Source of the DNA: Phormidium ambiguum IAM M-71
Lineage (GTDB): Bacteria; Cyanobacteriota; Cyanobacteriia; Cyanobacteriales; Aerosakkonemataceae
Direction: 5' to 3'
NCBI RefSeq assembly: GCF_001904725.1
Contig: NZ_MRCE01000012.1
Coordinates: 124,001-188,000, forward strand
DNA length: 64,000 bases
Both the position numbers and the translations under genes were made by a program. This document shows positions 9,388 through 17,555 of this stretch, one piece after another. The notes under the pieces are model-generated. The model had not been told where the DNA came from. It was given only the letters and a program-made list of their open reading frames with translations, and searched no databases. The number at the start of each line of letters is the position of its first letter. Within the stretch, counting starts at the first letter, position 1.

Positions 9388-11163
9388 TTGCAGCAACCAG
9401 AAATTCCCGATAATTCGTCGATGCTACCACTCCAGCGAGTCTTAGGAAGTCTCAGCGCCTACCGTTGGACTGCTTTAGGGGCATTATTCAGTTCTTTCCT
9501 TTTAACTGCTGCTTATGCGATAACGCCCCAACTGTTTCGCTGGGCGATCGATGATGGTATTAGTAAGAATAATCTTAGAGTTGTATTTTACAGTGCGGCA
9601 TGGATGATTGTCGCTGCGATCGCACGCGGTTTATTCAACTTTGGACAAAGTTTTTGGGCAGAAACCGCATCTCAAGGAGTTGTTTACGATCTGCGAAATC
9701 GGATTTTTACGAAAATTCAAAATCTGAGTTTTAGTTATCACGATCAATCGCAAACTTCTCAATTACTAACTCGTGTCACCAGCGATATTGAACAAATTCG
9801 GACTTTTTTAAGTACCAGTTTAATGCAGGTAATTAGCGGCATAGCCACGTTAATTACTATTGCCACAATCTTGCTAATCATGAATTGGGAATTAGCATTA
9901 ATTACTTTAACAGTTATCCCGATGTCGGCATGGTTAATGGCACGATTTTTACAAAAAAATAGCAAATTATTTGGACAAGTACAAGAGGAATTGGGAAATC
10001 TGAACACCGTATTACAAGAGAATTTGTTTGGGGTGCGAGTGGTAAAAGCGTTTGTGCGGGAATCAGCAGAAACTCAACGTTATACAACGCTAAATCAGAC
10101 TTTGTTACAAACTAATCTAAAAACCATTCTTGCTATTCGTAATACTTTCCCATTCATCTTTTTATTGAGTAATTTAGTTTCTGTCTTTGTGATTGCTTAT
10201 GGTGGTATAGCAGTAATTAAAGAGAGATTTTCCATTGGTGAATTAGTCGCCTTTAACTCTTATTTACTGTTAATTTTGCAACCTGTTTTGTTAATTGGTT
10301 TTGCGGCTCCAGCGATCGCAGGTGCGGCTGCATCTGCTCACAGAGTTTATGAAGTTGTAGATGCGAAAATCGAAATTCGGGATCGCCCTAATGCTGTACC
10401 ATTTGAAACTTGCGGGGGGAGAATTACTTTTGAAAATGTTTGTTTCCGCTATCCTGGCTCAACTACAGAAGCGTTGAAAGGTATTTCTTTTGAAACAAAA
10501 CCTAAAGAATTAATTGCTATTTTAGGGATGACTGGATCGGGGAAAAGTACAATAATTAATTTAATTCCTCGGTTTTATGATGTGACTTCGGGTGCAGTTC
10601 GGATTGATGGTAGAGATGTGCGAGATTTTAGTTTAGCCAGTTTGCGATCGCACATTGGCATTGTCTTTCAAGAAACCACATTATTTTCTGGAACGATTCG
10701 AGAAAATCTTACTTATGCCAATCCTCATGCCACAATGGAACAAATAATTGAGGTGGCAAAAACTGCTCAAATTCACGATTTTATTGAGAGTTTACCTGAT
10801 AGTTACGAAACAATTGTGGGGGAAAGAGGCGTAGGTTTATCCGGCGGACAAAAGCAGAGAATTGCGATCGCTCGTACCTTATTAACAGATTACAGCATTC
10901 TAATTTTAGATGACAGCACTTCAGCAGTTGATGCGAAAACTGCGGCGCAAATTCAAGAAGAACTCGATTATTTAATGCGGAAAAAAACTTGCACAGCTTT
11001 TGTAATTGCTCAAAGAATTAGTACCGTGAAAAATGCCGATCGCATTTTGTTAATAGATAAAGGAAGATTAGTCGCCCAAGGAACTCATGAAGAATTAATG
11101 CGAACTAGTCCGTTATATGGAGCAATTTTGGAATCCCAGGTAAAGCAAGCAATTAAAACATAA
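9388..11163 (+). CDS. ABC exporter half-transporter, degenerate-site (TM287-like) subunit
   Basis: Six transmembrane helices (about 20-320) precede a nucleotide-binding domain. Walker A is GMTGSGKST (380-388) and the signature LSGGQ is intact (484-488), but Walker B ends in Asp508-Asp509 rather than Asp-Glu, and the switch position is Gln542 in IAQRIST instead of His. Asp plus Gln at these two places is the hallmark of the non-hydrolytic subunit of heterodimeric exporters such as TM287/288. The matching catalytic subunit is at 12683-14467, downstream of two TA modules. The start is a TTG with AAAGGTG eight bases upstream; the first in-frame ATG, at 9421, lacks a clear ribosome site. Substrate unknown; drugs, lipids or peptides are possible. 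Confidence 0.9.
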   Translation: MQQPEIPDNSSMLPLQRVLGSLSAYRWTALGALFSSFLLTAAYAITPQLFRWAIDDGISKNNLRVVFYSAAWMIVAAIARGLFNFGQSFWAETASQGVVYDLRNRIFTKIQNLSFSYHDQSQTSQLLTRVTSDIEQIRTFLSTSLMQVISGIATLITIATILLIMNWELALITLTVIPMSAWLMARFLQKNSKLFGQVQEELGNLNTVLQENLFGVRVVKAFVRESAETQRYTTLNQTLLQTNLKTILAIRNTFPFIFLLSNLVSVFVIAYGGIAVIKERFSIGELVAFNSYLLLILQPVLLIGFAAPAIAGAAASAHRVYEVVDAKIEIRDRPNAVPFETCGGRITFENVCFRYPGSTTEALKGISFETKPKELIAILGMTGSGKSTIINLIPRFYDVTSGAVRIDGRDVRDFSLASLRSHIGIVFQETTLFSGTIRENLTYANPHATMEQIIEVAKTAQIHDFIESLPDSYETIVGERGVGLSGGQKQRIAIARTLLTDYSILILDDSTSAVDAKTAAQIQEELDYLMRKKTCTAFVIAQRISTVKNADRILLIDKGRLVAQGTHEELMRTSPLYGAILESQVKQAIKT

Positions 11164-11172
11164 GTTTCTGAG

Positions 11173-11209
11173 AATAAAGCTCAAAACAATTATTATTCTG
11201 AGCTTTATT
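11173..11209. terminator. Bidirectional hairpin terminator
   Basis: Perfect 11-bp arms AATAAAGCTCA (11173-11183) and TGAGCTTTATT (11199-11209) around a 15-base loop, between the ABC gene end and the converging TA remnant. It overlaps the last codons of the toxin remnant. Confidence 0.6.
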
Positions 11210-11519
11210 GCTCATCCAAAATAGCTTCTAAATCTCTAGCACCATGTAATACTCTTAAAATTTCTATTCCTGAGTCTATCACCAAATAGAAAATTAGATA
11301 AAGCCGAAATCCATTAATTGAATATTGTCGAATACCCGCAAGTTGTGGATTAGAAAATTTACTGAATTTGCCTAGTCCCGGCATTTTTCCTAGCTGTTGA
11401 AATGTTGCTTCAGCTGCAACTAAAAATTGCTCCGCGATTTCTAGATTTCCTTAAGCAATGTAGTCAGCACACTCAATCAAATCTTGAATAACAATTGGCC
11501 GTTTTCTAATTTCAACCAT
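11205..11519 (-). pseudogene. RelE/ParE-type toxin inactivated by a nonsense codon
   Basis: The reverse strand encodes a 104-codon RelE/ParE fold: after MVEIRKRPIVIQDLIECADY it reads EIAEQFLVAAEATFQQL, GIRQYSINGFRLYLIFY and EILRVLHGARDLEAIL, all typical of the family. Codon 23 (11451-11453) is TAA where GAA would restore the helix, a single-base nonsense change. The start overlaps the antitoxin stop by eight bases, the usual coupled layout. Translation of the intact toxin is therefore not expected unless the gene restarts internally. It is the decayed partner of the antitoxin at 11512-11784. Confidence 0.85.
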
Positions 11520-11784
11520 TTGTAAGTCCTTGATTACGCTCAGAGATGCGATCGCGCACAGCTTGACGAATATCTTGCCAATCTTGAGCATTCATTGGTG
11601 TTGATGGCTCAGACTCCAACCCTTCTATTAGCAATGATTCCAACTTTTTATGTGCTTTTTGTTTCTGATCCTGGCGAATCAACTCAAGAAAATACTCATC
11701 AACTGTACCATAGCCACCTTTAGCCGCTTGTTCTTCTACATAAGCCTTCATAGATTCAGGCAAGGAAATATTGATATTAGTCAT
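11512..11784 (-). CDS. ParD/CopG-type antitoxin
   Basis: A 90-residue protein whose first residues (NINISLPESMKAYVEEQ) form the ribbon-helix-helix start typical of ParD antitoxins, followed by a GGYGTVDEYFLELIRQDQ helix and a charged toxin-binding tail. It should dimerise, repress its own promoter and bind a ParE toxin. Its partner downstream is interrupted by a stop codon, so the antitoxin may now be an orphan kept by chance or neutralising related toxins elsewhere. It lies antiparallel between the two ABC subunit genes. Confidence 0.85.
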   Translation of the reverse strand: MTNINISLPESMKAYVEEQAAKGGYGTVDEYFLELIRQDQKQKAHKKLESLLIEGLESEPSTPMNAQDWQDIRQAVRDRISERNQGLTNG

Positions 11785-12033
11785 CAGGATTGCTCTCTAT
11801 CTCATAGCCTACTTAATATCAAATTATGACATTTTTTGCTAGCAAAAATGATTAAGATAGTCTTTTGAGGCATACCATAGAAAAGTGCGAAATCAAATGG
11901 GAGTAATCAGGGTCAGCACCTCGATCTAAAGCGACAGGGCTATGCAGTTCTTCCGTACTTATTGTATTAATTTATTAGGGAAATAATGTTAAAATATGGA
12001 TATCTAGATTACAAGTTTGAGGCTTCTACTTAA

Positions 12034-12297
12034 ATGGAAAAAACTCAATTATCAGCAGAAGGAAAAGTATTAATTCCCCAATCTTTGCGGGAAGCGCATC
12101 AGTGGAAATCAGGACAAGAATTGATTGCAATTAATATAGGAGATGGAATTTTACTCAAACCTAAAAAGCCATTTCCAGAAACATCATTGCCCGATGTTTC
12201 TGGCTGTTTAAAGTATCAAGGATTACCCAAAACTTTGGAAGATATGGAAAATGCCATAGCTCAAGGAATCAAGGAGTTATGGCATGATCGCGGTTGA
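12034..12297 (+). CDS. AbrB/MazE-type (VapB) antitoxin
   Basis: An 87-residue swapped-hairpin AbrB-type DNA-binding protein: LSAEGKVLIPQSLREAHQWK, then GDGILLKPKKPFPETSL. The C-terminal helix (TLEDMENAIAQGI) is of the kind that wraps a PIN toxin. The stop overlaps the start of the PIN gene by 14 bases. The family represses its own operon. Here that operon appears to run on into an ABC exporter subunit gene, so antitoxin repression could also affect the exporter. Confidence 0.88.
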   Translation: MEKTQLSAEGKVLIPQSLREAHQWKSGQELIAINIGDGILLKPKKPFPETSLPDVSGCLKYQGLPKTLEDMENAIAQGIKELWHDRG

Positions 12298-12673
12298 TAC
12301 TAATGTTGTGATTAGGCTTTTAACCCAAGATGATGAATCACAGTTCAACAAAAGTGTAGAACTTTTCAATTCGCAAGATATCTTTGTTCCAGATACCGTG
12401 ATTTTGGAAATAGAATGGGTACTGCGTTTTGCTTATAAATTTAAACCATCTGAAATTTGTACAGCTTTGAGGAACTTGTTTGGTTTACCAAATGTTTATA
12501 TTACAAATGCTAACTTAATTATAAAAGTCCTACAATGGCATGAAAATGGTTTAGATTTTGCTGATGCTTTTCATTTAGCTCATAGTCAAAGTTACCCAGA
12601 ATTTTACACATTTGATGGAAAGTTTGTGAAAAGAGCAGCAGGATTGACGCAGTGTGTTGTGAAAAACTTATGA
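12284..12673 (+). CDS. vapC: VapC-type PIN-domain ribonuclease toxin
   Basis: A 129-residue PIN domain starting MIAVDTNVVIRLL. The four acidic metal-site positions are present: Asp5, Glu42, Asp94 (with Asp91 close by in GLDFADAFHLA) and Asp111. VapC toxins cut tRNA or rRNA with Mg or Mn. The gene is full length and open, so this module looks active. Its stop codon at 12671-12673 overlaps the ribosome-binding region (GAGGAG) of the downstream ABC gene. Confidence 0.9.
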   Translation: MIAVDTNVVIRLLTQDDESQFNKSVELFNSQDIFVPDTVILEIEWVLRFAYKFKPSEICTALRNLFGLPNVYITNANLIIKVLQWHENGLDFADAFHLAHSQSYPEFYTFDGKFVKRAAGLTQCVVKNL

Positions 12674-12682
12674 GGAGTCAGG

Positions 12683-14467
12683 ATGAGAAGCCCCAGTCAA
12701 ATTGTTTTATCTGAGCAAAAAGCAACTCAGCAATCGAAAACGTTACGGCGTTTTTTGCAATACCTCCGACCTTATAGTAAAGATATTCCCGTTGCGATAA
12801 CTTTAGTATCGATCGGTGCCGCAACACAATCCATCGGCCCTTTTTTAATTGGTTGGTCAATTGATAATTTAATTTCCCAAGGAAATGTACGCGGATTATT
12901 TTTAACCCTGGGAATATTGGTACTAATTTATATTTTAGGTATTGCCGCAATTCGCCAACAAATTTTGCGAATCGGCACGATTATGCAAGGTCTACTCGCG
13001 CAACTGCGGCAAGATATTTTCCTGAAAATTCAAAGTTTGCCTGTCAGCTTTTTCGATCGCAGCGAAGCGGGCGATTTAATGAGCCGTTTAATTAATGATG
13101 TTAACACAGTTAATCAAGCATTTGGGCAAACGATCGCTCAAATGTTGGGTAACTTGTTAAGCTTAGTTGGCATTATTATTGCCATGTTTGCAATTAACTG
13201 GAAACTTGCATTACTGAGTAATTTAGTTGTGCCTTTGATGATTTTCACCACAGGCTTTTTCTCGCGTTGGGCAAGAAGTAAATTTCGCGTTACCAGAGAA
13301 ACGATTGGCGAACTTTCAACTAAATTAGAAGAAGGAATTATTAGTGTCCGAGAAGCTCAAGCTTTCAATCGGATTAACCTAAATATTCAAGAATTTGCCT
13401 TGTTAAATGCAGCCAATCGGGATGCTAACATTCAAGCAGTCGCCATTACTTCCGCCTTTGTACCTTCAATTGATTTTCTCAACACTTTAGCCACTGGAGC
13501 AGTGTTAGCTTATGGTGGTTATTTAGCGGTGACTGGTGCGGCGACGGTGGGAGTTGTCACTGCTTTTTTAATTTACGTCCAACAGTTTTTTCGCCCGATT
13601 CAAATCCTCAGTCAATTTTACACTCAAGCGCAATCTGCAATGGCAGGATTAGAGCGAATTTTCTTTTTATTAGATGAACCAGCGGAACTTCAAGATGCTC
13701 TTAATGCTCAAGAAATGCCAGCGATTAAAGGTGAGGTAAAATTTGAAAATGTTACTTTCGGATATACTCCAAATCAATTAGTTCTTAAAGGGGTGAATTT
13801 ACACGCTCAACCCGGAGAAATGATTGCCTTAGTGGGGCCAACTGGAGCCGGAAAAACGACAATTATTAATTTAATTTTGCGGTTTTATGATGTGACTGAT
13901 GGTGCGGTTAAAATTGATGACATTGATATAAGAGGTGTGACGCAGGCGAGTTTGCGCCGACAAATGGGGATTGTTTTACAAGATAATATTTTGTTTAGTG
14001 GTACTGTGGCTGAAAATATTGCTTTTGGTTCTCCTAATGCCACCCAAGCTGATATTGAAAAAGCCGCACAATTAGCCAATGTCCATGAATTTATCACCTC
14101 ATTATCTCAAGGATACATGACACAATTAGGGGAAAGAGGTGCGCCTTTAAGTCAGGGACAAAGACAATTAGTTAGTATTGCCCGTGCGGTATTAATTAAT
14201 CCGCGAATTCTGATTTTAGATGAAGCTACTAGTAGTATTGATACTAGAACTGAAGCTTTGGTGCAAGATGCGATCGCACGTTTATTGCAAGGACGTACTA
14301 GCTTTGTAATTGCTCACCGTCTGAGCACCGTAACTAAAGCCGATCGAGTTTTAGTCATTCAACAAGGCGAAATTGTGGAACAAGGAACTCACGCTGAACT
14401 AATGACGAAACAAGGAATTTATGCTAATCTCTACGCTTTGCAATTGGGAGCAAATTCTCATCAATAA
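12683..14467 (+). CDS. ABC exporter half-transporter, catalytic-site (TM288-like) subunit
   Basis: Six membrane helices, then a nucleotide-binding domain with Walker A GPTGAGKTT (385-393), Walker B Asp513-Glu514 and switch His545, all catalytically competent. The signature is LSQGQ (489-493) rather than LSGGQ, as in TM288. Together with the degenerate subunit at 9388-11163 this predicts one consensus and one degenerate ATP site. The 594-residue length is normal. The ribosome site overlaps the vapC stop, so translation is probably coupled to the TA module. Substrate unknown. Confidence 0.9.
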   Translation: MRSPSQIVLSEQKATQQSKTLRRFLQYLRPYSKDIPVAITLVSIGAATQSIGPFLIGWSIDNLISQGNVRGLFLTLGILVLIYILGIAAIRQQILRIGTIMQGLLAQLRQDIFLKIQSLPVSFFDRSEAGDLMSRLINDVNTVNQAFGQTIAQMLGNLLSLVGIIIAMFAINWKLALLSNLVVPLMIFTTGFFSRWARSKFRVTRETIGELSTKLEEGIISVREAQAFNRINLNIQEFALLNAANRDANIQAVAITSAFVPSIDFLNTLATGAVLAYGGYLAVTGAATVGVVTAFLIYVQQFFRPIQILSQFYTQAQSAMAGLERIFFLLDEPAELQDALNAQEMPAIKGEVKFENVTFGYTPNQLVLKGVNLHAQPGEMIALVGPTGAGKTTIINLILRFYDVTDGAVKIDDIDIRGVTQASLRRQMGIVLQDNILFSGTVAENIAFGSPNATQADIEKAAQLANVHEFITSLSQGYMTQLGERGAPLSQGQRQLVSIARAVLINPRILILDEATSSIDTRTEALVQDAIARLLQGRTSFVIAHRLSTVTKADRVLVIQQGEIVEQGTHAELMTKQGIYANLYALQLGANSHQ

Positions 14468-14471
14468 ACTC

Positions 14472-14502
14472 TTGCATTTTTTGGGGGGTTGTCTACTATA
14501 AT
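14472..14502 (+). promoter_or_regulatory. Possible promoter of the nitroreductase gene
   Basis: TTGCAT (14472-14477) and a perfect TATAAT (14497-14502) are separated by 19 bases, 27 bases before the ATG at 14530. The spacer is longer than ideal, so the -35 assignment is weak; the -10 is good. Confidence 0.4.
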
Positions 14503-14529
14503 CTAGGTAACTTTACAAAACTATACATC

Positions 14530-15180
14530 ATGATTAGTACTGTAGTTGCTCCCGATCGGGTAATCCAACAATTAAATTGGCGGTATGCTACCAAAAAGTT
14601 TGATTCCAACAAAAAGATTCCTGCTGAAGTTTGGCAAACCCTGGAACAAAGTTTAGTACTAGCACCTTCCTCTTTTGGGTTACAACCTTGGAAGTTTTTT
14701 GTCGTCAATAATCCCGAACTTCGCCAAAAATTAGTCGAACATTCTTGGGGACAAACACAGGTTGTGGAAGCTTCTCATTTGGTAGTTTTGGCGATTAAAA
14801 ATAATATCAACGATGCAGATGTAGACCATTACATAGAACGGATGGCTGAAGTTCGTCAAGTACCTGTTGATTCTTTGCAAGGCTTCGGCAACGTAGTGAA
14901 AAATTTCCTGAAAAATCCTCCCGTTAAACTTGATGAATGGGCGGCAAGACAAGTTTATATTGCGTTAGGTCAATTAATGACTGCGGCGGCAATGTTGGAA
15001 ATTGATACTTGTCCAATGGAAGGTTTTAATCCGGCTAAATACAATGAATTGTTAGGATTAACTGAACAGGGATATTCCGCAGTTGTAGTTTGTCCATTGG
15101 GCTATCGTGCCGCAGATGATAAATATGCAGTAATGCCAAAAGTGCGGTTTCCCACTGAAGAAGTAATGCACTACATCTAA
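14530..15180 (+). CDS. NAD(P)H-dependent nitroreductase-family flavoprotein
   Basis: A 216-residue member of the FMN nitroreductase fold (NfsB-like). Typical features are the N-terminal RYATKKFD, APSSFGLQPWKFFVV, WAARQVYIALGQLMTAAAM and the C-terminal NPAKYNELLGL...VVCPLGYRAADDKY region. Such enzymes reduce nitroaromatics, quinones or other oxidised small molecules with NAD(P)H. It is monocistronic by appearance, with a promoter just upstream and hairpins downstream. Confidence 0.88.
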   Translation: MISTVVAPDRVIQQLNWRYATKKFDSNKKIPAEVWQTLEQSLVLAPSSFGLQPWKFFVVNNPELRQKLVEHSWGQTQVVEASHLVVLAIKNNINDADVDHYIERMAEVRQVPVDSLQGFGNVVKNFLKNPPVKLDEWAARQVYIALGQLMTAAAMLEIDTCPMEGFNPAKYNELLGLTEQGYSAVVVCPLGYRAADDKYAVMPKVRFPTEEVMHYI

Positions 15181-15872
15181 GATAATCAGCAGTTTATAGG
15201 GGCAACGACACAGGGATTGCCCCTACAAAGGATGTTTGTTCTCATAATTTGCGTAAGTTCTGATAATTAAAAAAAAAGGTGATAAAGAGGCGCAAATATA
15301 GAAGATATTTGTGCCTTTTTCGTCTTTGTTTTTGCTTCTCTGACTCTTAACTTTTTTTGGGCTGAGATCATGTCCGATCGATTACTCACACTGTAGTAAC
15401 TTCTCTGCATGGGTTGGTTACAATTCTTGATGTTTTGTGATTTTGCGTAAATTTATGCAGATAGGATGCCCAATAAACAAAAAAAACTGTAACTATTGTG
15501 GGGTGGGCATTCTATCCGTCATCTAAGTGAGAGTACGGAGTTTTTTGCAAGTGCTAATTAACAAAGTATTGAAACAAAAACGTTTAGTTTTAAGGCGTTT
15601 GTGACCTGAATAAAGTTAGCACATATAAAATCAAATTAGCATTTGTTATTGCGGGCTTCAAAGTATAAAAAATCTGAACATTAGATGTTCAAGAAATTGA
15701 TGTTCTTTGCAGCTACCAACCCCAGCCGGGACTAAAGTAACTGAAAATTTGTTTACTGTTTCCTTGCCAAAATGTTCTGCTTAAGACCGATCGCCCTTTT
15801 TACCCCTATACCCATTCAGACATTCAGAAATTTGCTTCTGAGTATGTCACAACCACGCAGGGATAAGTTGCC
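15181..15872. other. 692-bp gene-free leader region with several inverted repeats
   Basis: No credible gene. Contents: a 9-bp inverted repeat TAGGGGCAA/TTGCCCCTA (15197-15205, 15217-15225) of a kind common in cyanobacterial spacers; the terminator at 15288-15320; an imperfect inverted repeat around ATGCCCA/TGGGCAT near 15465-15520; and the short dyad GAACAT-TAG-ATGTTC (15676-15690) about 180 bp before the hybrid kinase gene. The last could be a regulator site but no factor is assigned. Confidence 0.5.
15288..15320 (+). terminator. Rho-independent terminator
   Basis: A 12-bp stem AGGCGCAAATAT / ATATTTGTGCCT with one G-U pair, a five-base loop and a following TTTT run. It lies 110 bp beyond the nitroreductase gene and reads in its direction. 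Confidence 0.75.
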
Positions 15873-17555
15873 ATGATTTCATCGCTCAGTGAAAGCATTA
15901 ATACTCCGAATTTTATCTCCCACAAGATATTAATTATTGGAGATGTTGCCGCCGATCGACAACGTTACTGCCAGTATTTGCGGTCAGATTTGAATTGGCG
16001 CTACACAATATTAGAAACGGATTCACTTACTACAGCGTTAGTAATGTGTCAAAATCACCAAATCGATGGGATTTTGTTGGATAATACCTTTCCCGATCGC
16101 ACTGGATGGGAATTTTTACAGGCGTTGCAACAACAATTTGGTGACAATCATCCACCGATCGTTATGGTGACAGATGAGTCTAATTTGGCCGTTCCTGTAG
16201 AGGTTGCTGTACAACGTGCGGTTCGGGCGATGAAACTGGGTGTGGAAGATTATTTGCTCAAACAAACCTTGACCCCAGAATCTCTTCAGTTAGCGATCCA
16301 AAGTGCGATCGAGCAGACACAATTGAATATTTCTGAACGCAAACAAATAGAAATTGAACGCACCCAACTTTTAGCCGAAGCCGAAGCTGCCAATCGTAGT
16401 AAAGATGAGTTTGTCGCTTTGGTTGCCCATGAATTGCGATCGCCCCTCAACGCAATTATGGGTTGGGCAAAACTACTCCAAACTCGTCAGTTTGATGCCG
16501 CAACTACAAAAAAAGCCTTAGAAACGATCGTTCGTAACACGCAATCGCAAGTGCAATTAGTAGAAGATTTACTTGATATTTCTCGGATGGTACGTGGCAC
16601 GCTACATTTGACCATTACACCAGTCAATTTGGTTAACGTCATCGAAACTGCATTGGAGAGCGTGCGTCCCACAGCTGAAGCAAAGCAAATTCAACTAGAA
16701 GCGGAAATACACAATATTGCACCAGTTTTCGGAGATTTTCATCGTTTGCAACAACTTGTCTTGAATTTGTTGACCAATTCTATCAAGTTTACTCCCGAAG
16801 GTGGACGAGTTCAGGTTTTGCTAGAACAACATCATTCTCAAGCTAGGATTGAAGTTAGAGATACGGGAAAAGGGATTAGTCCTGATTTTTTGCCTTATAT
16901 TTTCGATCGTTTTCGCCAAGATCAACAAAATACCACCGCAAAGCAAGGATTGGGATTAGGGTTAACGATCGTCAAACATATTGCAGAAATGCACAACGGT
17001 ACAGTAACAGTGGAAAGCCAAGGTGAAGGAAAAGGCGCAACCTTTACAGTCATGTTGCCCCTGCTGGAAAACAAAGAGGTAGAGGGGCAACGAATCAAAG
17101 AAAATAGGGAAATAGAAAATACAGTTTCTACTTCTCTACTTCCTCATGTTTCTACCACTAATTCTCAGTCTCCACTGACTAAATTACGAGTGCTATTGGT
17201 GGATGATGAGCCTGATATGTTGAGTCTTACGGCTTTTATTTTGAAGCAGTATGGTGCGATCGCTCACACTGCCACTAATGTTAATTCTGCCTTGGAAGAG
17301 TTAAGAGAATTTCAACCTCAAATTCTGATCAGCGATATTGCCATGCCAGAACAAGATGGTTACGTGCTGCTACAACAAATGCAGAATATTTATCCAGAGG
17401 GGCAAATTCCGGCTATTGCTCTTACCGCATACGCCAGCAACAGCCGACAAGAACAATCCTTAAGAGCAGGTTTTCGGATACATCTGACAAAACCTGTGGA
17501 ACCAGAGGCGTTAGTCAAAGCAATTTTGAGTACTATTGAGCGGAGGGAGCCATAA
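15873..17555 (+). CDS. Hybrid histidine kinase: REC-HisKA-HATPase-REC
   Basis: A 560-residue soluble protein without membrane helices. Order: receiver domain (about 15-150) with phospho-Asp70; a short coiled-coil; HisKA with His186 in VAHELRSPLNA; HATPase_c with N-box LNLLTNSIKF, G1 DTGKGIS and G2 GLGLGL; a linker; and a second receiver (about 430-555) with phospho-Asp488 and VDDEPD. The N-terminal receiver means it is probably driven by another kinase. The next gene, another hybrid kinase, overlaps by one base, so the two are co-translated and likely form one phosphorelay. Confidence 0.92.
   Translation: MISSLSESINTPNFISHKILIIGDVAADRQRYCQYLRSDLNWRYTILETDSLTTALVMCQNHQIDGILLDNTFPDRTGWEFLQALQQQFGDNHPPIVMVTDESNLAVPVEVAVQRAVRAMKLGVEDYLLKQTLTPESLQLAIQSAIEQTQLNISERKQIEIERTQLLAEAEAANRSKDEFVALVAHELRSPLNAIMGWAKLLQTRQFDAATTKKALETIVRNTQSQVQLVEDLLDISRMVRGTLHLTITPVNLVNVIETALESVRPTAEAKQIQLEAEIHNIAPVFGDFHRLQQLVLNLLTNSIKFTPEGGRVQVLLEQHHSQARIEVRDTGKGISPDFLPYIFDRFRQDQQNTTAKQGLGLGLTIVKHIAEMHNGTVTVESQGEGKGATFTVMLPLLENKEVEGQRIKENREIENTVSTSLLPHVSTTNSQSPLTKLRVLLVDDEPDMLSLTAFILKQYGAIAHTATNVNSALEELREFQPQILISDIAMPEQDGYVLLQQMQNIYPEGQIPAIALTAYASNSRQEQSLRAGFRIHLTKPVEPEALVKAILSTIERREP

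Noticed and set aside
15700-15790. Possible riboswitch (CCCCAGCCGGGACTAAAG)
   Set aside because: Compared mentally with cyclic-di-GMP, glutamine, guanidine and cobalamin consensus elements; no convincing match.
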